NCBI GenBank assembly: GCA_002418835.1 | Contig: DIEX01000026.1 | Span: 99,039 to 163,038 of the forward strand | Length of the DNA stretch: 64,000 nt | Direction: 5' to 3' | From: Spirochaetia bacterium UBA5763 | Lineage (GTDB): Bacteria > Spirochaetota > UBA4802 > UBA5550 | Shown: in pieces, positions 7,833 to 16,510 of the stretch | How the letters are laid out: each line of letters starts with the position of its first letter | Numbering within the stretch: position 1 is the stretch's first letter | The notes under the pieces: generated by a model | Seen by the model: the letters and a program-made list of their open reading frames with translations, nothing else | Database searches by the model: none | What the model was told of the DNA's origin: nothing | Position numbers and translations under genes: made by a program

Positions 7833-9329
7833 ATGACCACCAGAGACGGATTTTCCGCAGAAGAGATATTTACCCAGCCCACCGGCTATGCCTATAACGA
7901 CTTTATAATACTCCCCGGATATATTGACTTTGCTCCTGATGACGTGAATCTTGAAACGAACCTCACGCGCAATATTAAAATCAAAAGCCCCTTTATCTCA
8001 AGCCCCATGGACACTGTTACAGAAGCGGAGATGGCTATCGGCCTCGCTCTCTGGGGAGGCATAGGGATCATTCATTACAACAATACAATTGATCAGCAGG
8101 TTGAAGAGGTCCGCAAAGTAAAGAGATATGAAAACGGGTTTATCAACAACCCACTTGTTCTCTCGCCTGACCACAGGATAAGTGATATCGACATGATTAA
8201 AGCGCGATACAACTTCTCCGGAATACCGATTACTGAAAACGGCCGCCTGAATTCAAGGCTCATAGGAATTGTAACAAACAGGGACATAGATTTCGAAAAG
8301 GACAGAGCCAGAAAACTTTCAGAAATAATGACTAAAGATCTTCTTACAGCTGAAGAGGGGATAACTCTCTCAGACGCGAATAAAATACTCCGCGCTTCCA
8401 AAAAAGGGAAGCTCCCCATAGTTGACAAAGAGGGGAGACTGGTTTCACTGATGAGCAGAAGCGACCTTCTGAAAAACAGAGGTTACCCCTTATCATCAAA
8501 AGATGAAAAAAAACATCTCAGGGTCGGAGCGGCAATCTCAACAAAAGAGGAATCCAGGGAGAGACTTGCAGCCCTGCATGAAGCTGGAGTTGATGTTGTT
8601 ATAATAGACTCGGCTCAGGGGAACTCAGTTTACCAGGTGGAGATGATTAAATTCATCAAATCAAAATACCCTTCAATTGATGTAATAGGAGGAAACGTTG
8701 TTACTGAGGAGCAGTGTAAAACACTTATAAGTGCAGGAGCTGACGCACTGAGAATAGGTATGGGCCCCGGCTCAATATGTACTACCCAGACAACAATGGC
8801 AGTGGGGCGCCCGCAGGCAACAGCAGTTTTCCGCACAGCGCGCTACGCTAATAAACAGGGCGTACCTGTAATTGCTGATGGAGGTATTGCCAATATCGGC
8901 CACATATCCAAGGCCCTTGCTCTGGGGGCCTCTACGGCAATGATGGGCTCAATGTTTGCAGGTACAAAAGAGGCTCCGGGTGAATATTTCTACGAAAATG
9001 GTATCCGTCTGAAAAAATACAGAGGGATGGGTTCTCTTGAAGCAATGGAGGCTGGCGGTACAAACAGGTATTTTGCTGAAGAATCAAAAGTGATTGTTGC
9101 ACAGGGTGTATCAGGTGCGGTTATAGATAAAGGCACACTCAATGATTATATCCCCTATCTGCTTCAGGGCCTTAAGCACTCATTCCAGGATATGGGAATC
9201 CGCAATTTAAAGGCTCTTCATGAGTCTCTCAATTCCGGCGAATTAAGGTTTGAAATACGCTCCCCCATGGCACAGAGAGAGGGGCACGTTCACGACATGT
9301 ACTCTTACAAGGAACCTCAATATATGTAA
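7833..9329 (+). CDS. guaB: IMP dehydrogenase, eukaryote-type sequence
   Basis: IMPDH oxidises IMP to XMP with NAD+, the committed step of GMP synthesis. The start is the ATG at 7833, which follows AAGGAGATT; an upstream TTG at 7767 would add 22 residues of non-family sequence. The protein has 498 residues, a TIM barrel interrupted by a CBS pair at about 100-220, and the active-site loop GPGSICTT with Cys316. The N terminus (DGFSAEEIF, YNDFIILPGYIDF), the segment IKARYNFSGIPIT, KKYRGMGSLEAM and the C-terminal flap are closer in wording to animal and fungal IMPDH than to the enterobacterial enzyme. Similar sequences are known in some bacteria, so this need not mean recent transfer from a eukaryote. 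A long structured leader precedes it. Confidence 0.95.
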   Translation: MTTRDGFSAEEIFTQPTGYAYNDFIILPGYIDFAPDDVNLETNLTRNIKIKSPFISSPMDTVTEAEMAIGLALWGGIGIIHYNNTIDQQVEEVRKVKRYENGFINNPLVLSPDHRISDIDMIKARYNFSGIPITENGRLNSRLIGIVTNRDIDFEKDRARKLSEIMTKDLLTAEEGITLSDANKILRASKKGKLPIVDKEGRLVSLMSRSDLLKNRGYPLSSKDEKKHLRVGAAISTKEESRERLAALHEAGVDVVIIDSAQGNSVYQVEMIKFIKSKYPSIDVIGGNVVTEEQCKTLISAGADALRIGMGPGSICTTQTTMAVGRPQATAVFRTARYANKQGVPVIADGGIANIGHISKALALGASTAMMGSMFAGTKEAPGEYFYENGIRLKKYRGMGSLEAMEAGGTNRYFAEESKVIVAQGVSGAVIDKGTLNDYIPYLLQGLKHSFQDMGIRNLKALHESLNSGELRFEIRSPMAQREGHVHDMYSYKEPQYM

Positions 9330-9337
9330 TTTTTAAT

Positions 9338-9360
9338 GAACTTTTAAACGTTAAAAGTTC
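9338..9360 (+). terminator. Hairpin after guaB
   Basis: gaacttttaa (9338-9347) and ttaaaagttc (9351-9360) form a perfect 10-bp stem eight bases after the guaB stop. No good T-run follows, so it could be a weak terminator or an mRNA 3' stabiliser. Confidence 0.4.
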
Positions 9361-9628
9361 ACTCAAATAACAGAAATGAGGCGGTAAGGCTATTAATTTA
9401 AAAAATCACATAGTCTTCCCGCCTTTATTTCACCCCTGACCAATACTCTCACCCCCGGCGCATAAATTCATCTCCTGATTAAATCTATTGTCGCCACCAC
9501 CATAGGGGAAGCCGGTATAATTTTATAGAGTATTTATGATTTTATCGGCTGCGGGCTGAATAAAATCATTATGCCCGGAATTTAATTCACAGCCGAACAC
9601 TCCCCCCTTCAATTAATAAAAAAAAGTC
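9361..9628. other. Gene-free intergenic stretch
   Basis: No supported gene in either strand. It contains an imperfect stem ggcgg...gctat / atagtcttcccgcc (about 9380-9423) and a tgattttat/ataaaatca inverted repeat at about 9537-9571. I assign no function. Confidence 0.4.
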
Positions 9629-9656
9629 TTGAATAAAGTTTGAGAACTTTTATAAT
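9629..9656 (+). promoter_or_regulatory. Sigma-70-type promoter for the downstream membrane protein
   Basis: TTGAAT (9629-9634), a 16-base spacer and a perfect TATAAT (9651-9656) lie 47 bases before the ATG at 9703. Confidence 0.5.
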
Positions 9657-9702
9657 TAACAATGTTATTATACAAAAATATAAAGAAAGAAGTGACTGAA
9701 CT

Positions 9703-10818
9703 ATGAAATCAAAAGTCAGCTTTTCAGAAAACAGCATAAATGTTAAAACTCCGATAATGATGCTATTTACAGTTGCAACCATAGGGGCAATTGCATTGGC
9801 GACCGGTGTTTATATTCTTCACGATATCCCTGTTATTGATCACCTTCTCATCGGATTCGGTGTTATATTTCTTTTTAGCGGGCTGTTTTTTTTATTTAAC
9901 TCCAAATACTATAAGATAGTTATCAATGAGGAACCGGGATACCTGAGCCTTGTTGAATCAACAGGATGGGACATCTCCCCGTTAAAAATTCCTTTTAAAT
10001 ATTTTAATGAGATTGTAATCCAGTACCTGATAAACAGGGATAAACCTGAATATGAAATAATGCTGAGAAACCGTTACGGGTCCCTGATGCTTGTGGCGCG
10101 TATTTATGATGAGGCTGAAGCTCTTTCATTCAGCAGCAAGTTTGAAAAAACCATGGGACTCAGGGTAACGATGAACAGTGAAATACCATCAGACCTTGTT
10201 GACAGACGCCACCCTTTCAGTTCTTACGCTATTGTTATCCCGGACAACTCCAGCATCAGGACAACAGAGAAGCGTGATTCCTCTGAACTTACATGGAAGG
10301 TGAAATACAATCCGATACAGGTTGCCTTTATGTTCTGCATCTATTACGGGTTTTTCCATATTATACATTTTGCCGCAGTCCCGTCAGGGGATATAAACCC
10401 TCTTACAGCAGGCATTGTTTATACATTCCTTGGAATACTTCTCTCTATCCTTATTACAATTATTCTTTCAATTCTTTTCGGCACATACCACTTAATAACA
10501 GGGAAAGAGTCTGTTACATATTTTCATAAAATATTCGGCCGCAAATATGGCGAGATGGATATGAAAAAAACAGAGATTGCCCTTGTGAGGAGTTCAATCG
10601 ATCTCGCGACAGAAGAGATTCTCCTGGTGAGTAAAAGCGGAATTAACTCCCTTAACAATCTGATTAAAAAATTCAGTACAGGGGGGGCAAATTTTAAGAA
10701 CATGATAGATATTTCAGATCTGAAGGCCTTCAAGGATGAAATGATAAGACTGAATCTCGGCAATATGAAACTCGCAGAGAAACTATATATTGAACAGTTT
10801 TTAATGAAGAACCTGTAA
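9703..10818 (+). CDS. Integral membrane protein of unknown function
   Basis: A 371-residue protein with two hydrophobic segments near the N terminus (about residues 18-38 and 46-65) and two in the second half (about 205-232 and 240-268). Between them is a soluble region of about 140 residues with beta-rich sequence, loosely like the PH-type domains of bacterial membrane proteins. A second soluble region follows the last helix. The start has AAGAAG upstream and a good promoter. It stands alone, with ruvA following after 80 bases. I recognise no family with confidence. Confidence 0.6.
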   Translation: MKSKVSFSENSINVKTPIMMLFTVATIGAIALATGVYILHDIPVIDHLLIGFGVIFLFSGLFFLFNSKYYKIVINEEPGYLSLVESTGWDISPLKIPFKYFNEIVIQYLINRDKPEYEIMLRNRYGSLMLVARIYDEAEALSFSSKFEKTMGLRVTMNSEIPSDLVDRRHPFSSYAIVIPDNSSIRTTEKRDSSELTWKVKYNPIQVAFMFCIYYGFFHIIHFAAVPSGDINPLTAGIVYTFLGILLSILITIILSILFGTYHLITGKESVTYFHKIFGRKYGEMDMKKTEIALVRSSIDLATEEILLVSKSGINSLNNLIKKFSTGGANFKNMIDISDLKAFKDEMIRLNLGNMKLAEKLYIEQFLMKNL

Positions 10819-10898
10819 ACCCCTTCATAACCTGCATCATACTCACCCCGGTTAATATCTCCGGAAATTAAAATAATTAATACACGGTCAGAATTATT

Positions 10899-11480
10899 AT
10901 GATAGGAAAACTTAAAGGGGCTGTTGAAGACCTTAAGCCCACAGAAGTAATTATCGATGTCAATGGAATAGGATTTGAACTGACGATCCCTTTCTCCACT
11001 TATGAAAAAATTCAGGGGGAGAAAAATACGACTCTCCTGGTACACACCCTCCATAAAGAGGACCAGTTCAGGCTTTTCGGTTTTCACTCACGAATTGAGA
11101 GGGACATATTCAAATCACTCCTTGCTGTGAGCGGCATAGGCCCCTCTATGGCCATTTCACTTCTCTCAGGGATGACGCCGGAAAGTCTGATCGAGAGCGT
11201 AAAAAGCGGAAACATCAGCGCGCTGACAAAGATCCCCGGTATCGGTAAAACCAAAGCTGAAAAGCTCATATTCGATCTTAAACGCAAGCTCCCTCAACTT
11301 GAAAGAATATCAGGCCCTGTTTCAGCAGCAGCATCAGACAGGCATGATGCTGTGGAGGCCCTTGCAGCACTTGGATTTGACGAAAACAAGGCAGCGGCCT
11401 GCGTAAATGAAATTATCAAATCATCAAAAGATGCTACCCTGGAGGATATTATAAAACAGGCACTGAAACTTCTTGCGTAA
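10899..11480 (+). CDS. ruvA: Holliday junction branch migration complex subunit RuvA
   Basis: The 193-residue protein starts with the RuvA signature MIGKLKG and an OB-fold domain to about residue 62. Two helix-hairpin-helix motifs follow (VSGIGPSMAISLLS and IPGIGKTKAEKLIFDL, about residues 70-130), then a flexible linker and the C-terminal domain III that contacts RuvB (ALAALGF...AAACVNEI). RuvA tetramers bind the four-way junction and load RuvB helicase rings during recombination repair. ruvB and ruvC are not adjacent here. Confidence 0.95.
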   Translation: MIGKLKGAVEDLKPTEVIIDVNGIGFELTIPFSTYEKIQGEKNTTLLVHTLHKEDQFRLFGFHSRIERDIFKSLLAVSGIGPSMAISLLSGMTPESLIESVKSGNISALTKIPGIGKTKAEKLIFDLKRKLPQLERISGPVSAAASDRHDAVEALAALGFDENKAAACVNEIIKSSKDATLEDIIKQALKLLA

Positions 11481-11495
11481 TACTTTTCTTTTTTA

Positions 11496-11524
11496 TTGAC
11501 AGAAACAAAGTACTGTCTTATTAG
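11496..11524 (+). promoter_or_regulatory. Promoter of the SAM riboswitch-metX transcript
   Basis: A perfect TTGACA (11496-11501), a 17-base spacer and TATTAG (11519-11524) place transcription start about 12-15 bases before the riboswitch P1 stem at 11544. Confidence 0.6.
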
Positions 11525-11543
11525 CATCTTATTAACAACTGAC

Positions 11544-11709
11544 GTCTTATCAAGAGCGGCGGAGGGACTGGCCCGGAGAAACCGCGGCAACCACCGGCAG
11601 AGTCCGGCAGGTGCTAACTCCAGCGGATATAACAGTTATTGTTATTTCCGGAAGATGAGACAGCGGGTTTGAAACACGAACCGCTGTCTGTTATGAAGGC
11701 GGTTTTTTT
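11544..11709 (+). promoter_or_regulatory. SAM-I (S-box) riboswitch with terminator/antiterminator
   Basis: The aptamer shows the S-box landmarks in order: cttatcaagag, ggagggactggcccg, gaaaccgcggcaacc, ggtgctaactcc and ggaagatgag. P1 pairs gtcttatc (11544-11551) with gatgagac (11654-11661). The antiterminator gacagcgg (11659-11666) with ccgctgtc (11681-11688) shares three bases with P1. The alternative hairpin aaccgc (11679-11684)/gcggtt (11699-11704) ends in seven T's touching the metX ATG at 11710. Reading: with SAM bound P1 forms, the antiterminator is weakened and the terminator forms, switching metX-metW off. The terminator's 3' arm also holds the gaaggcgg ribosome-binding site, so translation would be blocked too. 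This is a classic class assignment with an inferred mechanism. Confidence 0.93.
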
Positions 11710-12876
11710 ATGACTAAAAAAGAGAAGGAACCTGAACATACCTCCGCAGGAATTGTAAAGACTGAATACTTTACATTCTGCGAACCTCCCCATCCTTTAA
11801 AGCTGAGTAGCGGCAGAAAACTCGGCCCCATAACTCTTGCTTATGAAACATGCGGCACACTGAATGAGAATAAAAGCAATGCTGTGCTTATACTGCACGC
11901 TCTGTCAGGGGATGCTCATGCCGCAGGTTACCACTCGGAAAAAGATAAATCCCCCGGATGGTGGGACACATATATCGGCCCCGGGAAAGCTTTTGACACG
12001 GATAAATATTTTATCATCTGCTCTAATGTAATAGGGGGGTGTTCAGGTTCAACAGGGCCGGCCTCAATAAATCCTGCCACGGGGAAACCGTACGCATTGG
12101 ATTTCCCTATGGTCACAATAAGCGACATGGTGAATGCACAGAAAAGGCTTATTGACCACCTGGGTATTAAAAAGCTCCTATCAGTGGCCGGTGGGTCCAT
12201 GGGGGGGATGCAGGCTTTGCAGTGGACCATCTCCTACCCGGACATGGTTGAATCATGTATAGGTATTGCCACATCAGCTTCACTCTCTGCACAGGGGATT
12301 GCCCTTAACGAGGTGGGGCGTCAGGCAATATTCAACGATCCGAAATGGAACAGCGGAAATTATTATGAATCATCTTTACCTAAAGCAGGCCTTTCACTTG
12401 CAAGAATGATCGGACACATAACATACCTCTCCGAGAAACATATGCATGAAAAGTTCGGGAGGAAATTCCAGGATTCAGCAAATGCTGGAAAGGACATGAA
12501 CCCGGAGTTCATGGTTGAATCATACCTCCGCCACCAGGGTGTAAAATTTGTTGAAAGGTTCGATGCCAATTCATATATATATATAACACGGGCAATTGAC
12601 CATTTTGATCTCAGGGCGGATTACGGGGGGAGCCTTACTGCGGCTTTTGAAAACGTAAGCGCCAATTACCTGATCATAAGCTTTACTACAGACTGGCTCT
12701 ACCCCACCGGCAACTCAAAAGAAATTGTGAGGGCGCTGAGGGTTAACGGCAAGAATGTTAATTATACTGATATCGAAACCGATAACGGACACGATGCCTT
12801 TCTTCTCCCCAATGAACTTCTGGAGAAGAATATAAAAAATTTTCTTAAAAGTGAATTAAAGAAGAGTGAAATATAA
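11710..12876 (+). CDS. metX: Homoserine O-acetyltransferase
   Basis: This alpha/beta-hydrolase-fold enzyme of 388 residues transfers an acyl group from acyl-CoA to homoserine, the entry to methionine synthesis. The nucleophile elbow GGSMGG has Ser163; Asp328 (TTDWLYP) and His361 (DNGHDAF) complete the triad. Family features such as LILHALSGDAHAAG and WWDTYIGPGKAFDT are present. Whether acetyl- or succinyl-CoA is used cannot be fixed by eye. The start codon lies directly after the riboswitch terminator T-run. metW begins at the very next base after the stop, so the two are co-transcribed and controlled by SAM. Confidence 0.93.
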   Translation: MTKKEKEPEHTSAGIVKTEYFTFCEPPHPLKLSSGRKLGPITLAYETCGTLNENKSNAVLILHALSGDAHAAGYHSEKDKSPGWWDTYIGPGKAFDTDKYFIICSNVIGGCSGSTGPASINPATGKPYALDFPMVTISDMVNAQKRLIDHLGIKKLLSVAGGSMGGMQALQWTISYPDMVESCIGIATSASLSAQGIALNEVGRQAIFNDPKWNSGNYYESSLPKAGLSLARMIGHITYLSEKHMHEKFGRKFQDSANAGKDMNPEFMVESYLRHQGVKFVERFDANSYIYITRAIDHFDLRADYGGSLTAAFENVSANYLIISFTTDWLYPTGNSKEIVRALRVNGKNVNYTDIETDNGHDAFLLPNELLEKNIKNFLKSELKKSEI

Positions 12877-13488
12877 ATGGAAGAATTTAAAATAGGTTAT
12901 GACCTTGTAATAGCTGAGATACCTGAGGGGTCCAGGGTGCTTGACCTTGGATGCGGCGACGGCACTCTCCTTAAGCTGCTGCATGAGCAGAAAAACGTCA
13001 GCGGTTTCGGTGTTGAAATCTCTGAAGAGGGGGTAAGCCAGTGTGTTGAAAAAGGGGTGTACTGCTATCAGGCTGACATTGACGAAGGCTTAAGTGATTA
13101 CAGGGATAACTCATTCGATTATGTAATTCTTAACCAGACAATACAGAACACAAAGCGTCCCGATTATGTAATTAGAGAAGTACTTCGCATCGGGAAAAAG
13201 GCTATAGTCAGTTTCCCTAATTTCGGCTACTACAGAACACGGGCATACCTTATGTTTAATGGAACAATGCCTGTTAATAAACTTTTACCATACCAGTGGT
13301 ATGACTCACCCAACATTCACCTGCTCACTATAAAAGATATGATCCGCATGGCGCCGGATTTCTCCTTCAGTATAATTTCTGAAAAACATTTTTCAGTATC
13401 AGGTATTGACAGATCAAATATAATCAGTATTGCCCCCAATCTCCTTGCAGAATATGGATTCTTCGTTATAACTTCGATTGAAAGTTGA
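12877..13488 (+). CDS. metW: MetW, methyltransferase-like partner of MetX
   Basis: A 203-residue class I methyltransferase fold with the MetW-typical start FKIGYDLVIAEIPEGSRVLDLGCGDG, where VLDLGCGDG is the nucleotide-binding loop at about residues 20-28. Further MetW signatures are QADIDEGL, YVILNQTIQ and VSFPNFGYY. In many bacteria MetW associates with MetX and is needed for efficient acylation of homoserine. Its ATG abuts the metX stop, which supports translational coupling and joint control by the SAM-I riboswitch. Confidence 0.93.
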   Translation: MEEFKIGYDLVIAEIPEGSRVLDLGCGDGTLLKLLHEQKNVSGFGVEISEEGVSQCVEKGVYCYQADIDEGLSDYRDNSFDYVILNQTIQNTKRPDYVIREVLRIGKKAIVSFPNFGYYRTRAYLMFNGTMPVNKLLPYQWYDSPNIHLLTIKDMIRMAPDFSFSIISEKHFSVSGIDRSNIISIAPNLLAEYGFFVITSIES

Positions 13489-13644
13489 CATTATCAAAAA
13501 ATTTTATTTCATTTAAATACACCCCCGAAGGGGACAAAGAGAATAGAGGCGATGATTAAGGGGATGTCATTCCGGCTGGAGTGATAGCAACAAGGGAAAC
13601 TGATATATTATTAATTATAACAATTTATGAAATGATTAGGGAAA

Positions 13645-13751
13645 TGTCATTTTGAACATATATGAGACCAACGAAGTAGCTGGAAGCAAATCTAAAAATT
13701 TTTTGTTAAAAGATAGATTTCTCAGTCGCTGACGCTTCTTCGAAATGACAG
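13645..13751. repeat. Dispersed palindromic element, copy 1 (ends tgtcattt-gaa)
   Basis: The ends tgtcattttgaa (13645-13656) and ttcgaaatgaca (13739-13750) are inverted repeats. Read on the minus strand, the element begins CTGTCATTTCGAAGAAGCG, then CGACTGAGA, and ends GTTCAAAATGAC. The element at 37709-37829 has the same beginning and end in opposite orientation with a diverged middle. This looks like a miniature palindromic repeat of about 107-121 bases without coding capacity. Confidence 0.6.
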
Positions 13752-13786
13752 TTTGATGTTCTATTTTACACAGAAGGAGATACAAA

Positions 13787-14347
13787 ATGGAAGAGAAAAA
13801 AAATCCAGATGAAATAATCAAGATGCATGTAATTTTCGCAATGACTGCAGGGGCTATTCCACTTCCTATGGCTGACCTTGTGGCAGTATCAGCAATTCAG
13901 TATGATATGATAAGGCAGCTTGCTGAGCTATATGGCGCTGACTACGATTCAAACAAAGGAAAGACTCTGGCGTCATCCATGATGGGTGCTGCCGTGGCAC
14001 GCATTGGTTCAAGCCTTATTAAGGCAATTCCCGGAGTGGGGACTCTGCTGGGTATCGGCTCACAGGTGATAACATCAGGCGCAACAACTTATGCCATGGG
14101 AAAAATTCTTGACTCGCACTTTTCAGGGAAAGGGACAATTGACAATTTCAATCTTGATTCGGTTAAATCGGAGTATAATGATCTCCTGAATAAAGGGAAA
14201 GAGTACGCAAAAAATCTCAAACAGAGCATAAAGAAAGAGGATGTCTTTGTTACAATCGAAAAACTCAGCCAGCTTAAGGCAAGCGGAGCAATCACTGAAG
14301 AGGAGTTTCAGAAGACTAAAGAAAAACTGCTGGCAAAAATAAGCTGA
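13787..14347 (+). CDS. DUF697/YcjF-like protein with C-terminal SHOCT segment
   Basis: The 186-residue protein has a hydrophobic N-terminal half typical of DUF697 (IPLPMADLVAVSAIQYDMIRQLAELYG), followed by a glycine-rich stretch (KAIPGVGTLLGIGSQ) that probably sits in or on the membrane. The last 30 residues (IEKLSQLKASGAITEEEF) match the SHOCT motif, a short oligomerisation segment. DUF697 proteins often accompany GTPases, but none is next to this one. An AGAAGGAGAT ribosome-binding site precedes the ATG and a strong bidirectional terminator follows. Confidence 0.7.
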   Translation: MEEKKNPDEIIKMHVIFAMTAGAIPLPMADLVAVSAIQYDMIRQLAELYGADYDSNKGKTLASSMMGAAVARIGSSLIKAIPGVGTLLGIGSQVITSGATTYAMGKILDSHFSGKGTIDNFNLDSVKSEYNDLLNKGKEYAKNLKQSIKKEDVFVTIEKLSQLKASGAITEEEFQKTKEKLLAKIS

Positions 14348-14371
14348 AATAAACATTCCCTATACTGTAAA

Positions 14372-14400
14372 AAAACCGCCATCTCCCGGCGGTTTTTTTA
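14372..14400. terminator. Bidirectional intrinsic terminator between DUF697 and AOR genes
   Basis: aaccgcc (14374-14380) and ggcggtt (14388-14394) form a stem flanked by an A-run on the left and seven T's on the right, so it works for the convergent genes on both strands. Confidence 0.85.
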
Positions 14401-14415
14401 CAGTATTACCTGTTA

Positions 14416-16293
14416 TCAGTAATCCTTCAGGGTCTCCTGAATCCCCTTGTGTATCTCATACCAGAATTCAAGTGCTGCTTCATGCTTGTCCTTTTCGAAT
14501 TCCGCAATCCATTTTTCAAGTTCAGGATGCTTTTCTCCATCAACATCCCTTTTTCTTATAAGGAACCTGTATATAAAATCTATATTCCTTTCACTCTCCC
14601 AGAAAACTGAGGAGTTCCTGCTGTTCATCCTTGCGGCAGCGCGGGAGATCTTTTGCAAATATTCATTCTGAAGTCCGAAGAGAGAACCCATAACCTCCGG
14701 TATCATCTCCTCTGCCCACTTCCTGTGGAATCTGCATGTTCCCATATTATCAAGAATCAGCTCCTTTTTGAATCTTTCCGCATCCTGCCTTCCAAGCTCC
14801 CGTGGAGGATAGAACTCATCCCCATAATGCATATAATATTTACCCATAATAGCCATAGGGGAGAGAGCACCCGGTGTCCAGTACTGATTAGGCACCATCC
14901 ATCCGTTTCTTGCAAAACCGTTGGTCACAAACCTGTTTAGAATCTCCGGACTCTTTGCTCCGGCAAGCCTCCTTGCCAGTTTCCTGGCTCCCGCCTGGAG
15001 ATCCATCAGACCCCTTTTATATATAATTGAATCCAGTATCTCACACCCTATCTCTGCGTTATTCATGGAGTCGGCAACCACATCAAAATTATCCGGATCA
15101 AAATTAGGCTTCCTCTGTGATATTCCGAGATCCTCACAGGAAACAAGACCGTCAGAAAGACAGTCAAGCATCCACGCCACAACACCACCTGCTGAGATCG
15201 CATCAAACCCGTACATGTCGCAGTGGTGATTAAGCTTCTCTGCTGCACGCTGATCGAAGATTCCTGAAAGGGGTCCCATTGTCTGGTAAGGCTCATAATC
15301 CTTCTTGTACTTATCATTCATTTTTTTACATACTGCCACGCAGGGTTCGCCACATGTGGTCTGTTTCTGCGGCTTAATTGTCTCCTCATTAAACTGCTTG
15401 AGGTAATGGTTTCTCACAAATTTTTCATGAACTTCAAGGCGTTTCTCCTCTGTCCAGTATATACTGCGGTAATTAAAAGAGAGCATCTTTCCGCCGAGAG
15501 TTGCATAGTTTACCCCGAAAGTTCCCCCTGTATCCATGTTCGGCTCAAACCTGTATTTAGCTGTTGCCTCAAGATCCTTGGCTGCCAGTTTTTTGTTGTA
15601 CTTATCTACAAACCACTGGTCAGCAACCTTCCTGTCTCTGAAGTCATCGTCAATAAATGTACCGCCGTAGATAACTGCAACAATTCCATGTTCCTGAAGC
15701 ATCTTGGAACCGAATCCTCCACGCCCTGCCCATGTATCAACATAGGTTACTTCACCCTTCTTTATCGGCATTGAGGCAATTGCTCCGATGCCTGTAACTG
15801 CGGCAGCAGGGCCTGTTACAAGAATCCGGGGATCATTATCATAGTATTTTCCGAATCTTTCAAAAGTATAATCAGTGAGAGAATAGATCCCTTTTCTGCC
15901 CGATTTCCAGATTTCACCTATATCAACCGGATGAACTGCTACTTGAACTTCTTCACCATGTACCCTGTTCAGGTAGAGTATTGAAGGCATAGGAGCTTTG
16001 CTTGTCAGAGCCAGCATATCAATACCGAGGTTATTGAAAACAAGTCCTGCTCCACCCATTGTTGAGATGTAAAAACCTGCCCATCCCGGAGAGAACCCTG
16101 TTACTATAAGCCTGTTTGAACCGGGAAAAATTGAACCCGCAAGGAGGCCCGTCCCTATATTGAGGCTGTCATATTGTCTTGAAAGATGAAGCCCCAGATC
16201 TACGGGCCCGAAAAAGTCACCTACCTTGTAACGGTTAACTCTGTAAAAACCGCTGCTCACATCAACTACAAGTGTTTTCAGATATGTATTCAT
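14416..16293 (-). CDS. aor: Aldehyde:ferredoxin oxidoreductase family tungsto-enzyme
   Basis: At 625 residues this is a full-length AOR-family protein. AOR enzymes oxidise aldehydes to carboxylates with ferredoxin, using a tungsten bis-pyranopterin and one 4Fe-4S cluster. Cluster ligands are visible at Cys314, Cys318 and Cys322 (CGEPCVAVC; spacing CX3CX3C rather than the more usual CX2CX3C), with a late Cys in NMGTCRFH. The N-terminal pterin-binding region (GTGLLAGS, GSNRLIVTGFSP) is typical. The substrate cannot be told from sequence; related branches act on glyceraldehyde-3-phosphate or other acids. It is monocistronic. Molybdopterin-synthesis genes are not in view, but a Mo/W-storage homologue lies 4 kb away on the same strand. 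Confidence 0.88.
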   Translation of the reverse strand: MNTYLKTLVVDVSSGFYRVNRYKVGDFFGPVDLGLHLSRQYDSLNIGTGLLAGSIFPGSNRLIVTGFSPGWAGFYISTMGGAGLVFNNLGIDMLALTSKAPMPSILYLNRVHGEEVQVAVHPVDIGEIWKSGRKGIYSLTDYTFERFGKYYDNDPRILVTGPAAAVTGIGAIASMPIKKGEVTYVDTWAGRGGFGSKMLQEHGIVAVIYGGTFIDDDFRDRKVADQWFVDKYNKKLAAKDLEATAKYRFEPNMDTGGTFGVNYATLGGKMLSFNYRSIYWTEEKRLEVHEKFVRNHYLKQFNEETIKPQKQTTCGEPCVAVCKKMNDKYKKDYEPYQTMGPLSGIFDQRAAEKLNHHCDMYGFDAISAGGVVAWMLDCLSDGLVSCEDLGISQRKPNFDPDNFDVVADSMNNAEIGCEILDSIIYKRGLMDLQAGARKLARRLAGAKSPEILNRFVTNGFARNGWMVPNQYWTPGALSPMAIMGKYYMHYGDEFYPPRELGRQDAERFKKELILDNMGTCRFHRKWAEEMIPEVMGSLFGLQNEYLQKISRAAARMNSRNSSVFWESERNIDFIYRFLIRKRDVDGEKHPELEKWIAEFEKDKHEAALEFWYEIHKGIQETLKDY

Positions 16294-16454
16294 AAGAACT
16301 CCCGGGCTTCCTTAATTTTTCTTCAATATCCAAATTAAATTAATTAACGCTAAAGAAAAAATCAACCAGATTAAATGACTTTTACCGTGATACACAGAAA
16401 AGATCTTTTTGTTATGCCATCAAAGACATGTTACAAAAATTTTTTAAAAATAAA

Positions 16455-16480
16455 GAATCCCGCATTTATACACGGGATTC
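16455..16480 (-). terminator. Intrinsic terminator of the channel gene
   Basis: On the minus strand gaatcccg...cgggattc (16480-16455) is followed by a T-rich run, 30 bases after the stop of the 16511-18460 gene. Confidence 0.8.
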
Positions 16481-16510
16481 AGGCAAAAATTTTAAACTGG
16501 CTGTTCCATG

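Noticed and set aside
10524..11087. Minus-strand frame of 187 residues across the ruvA start
   Set aside because: Antisense to two well-supported genes and without family features.
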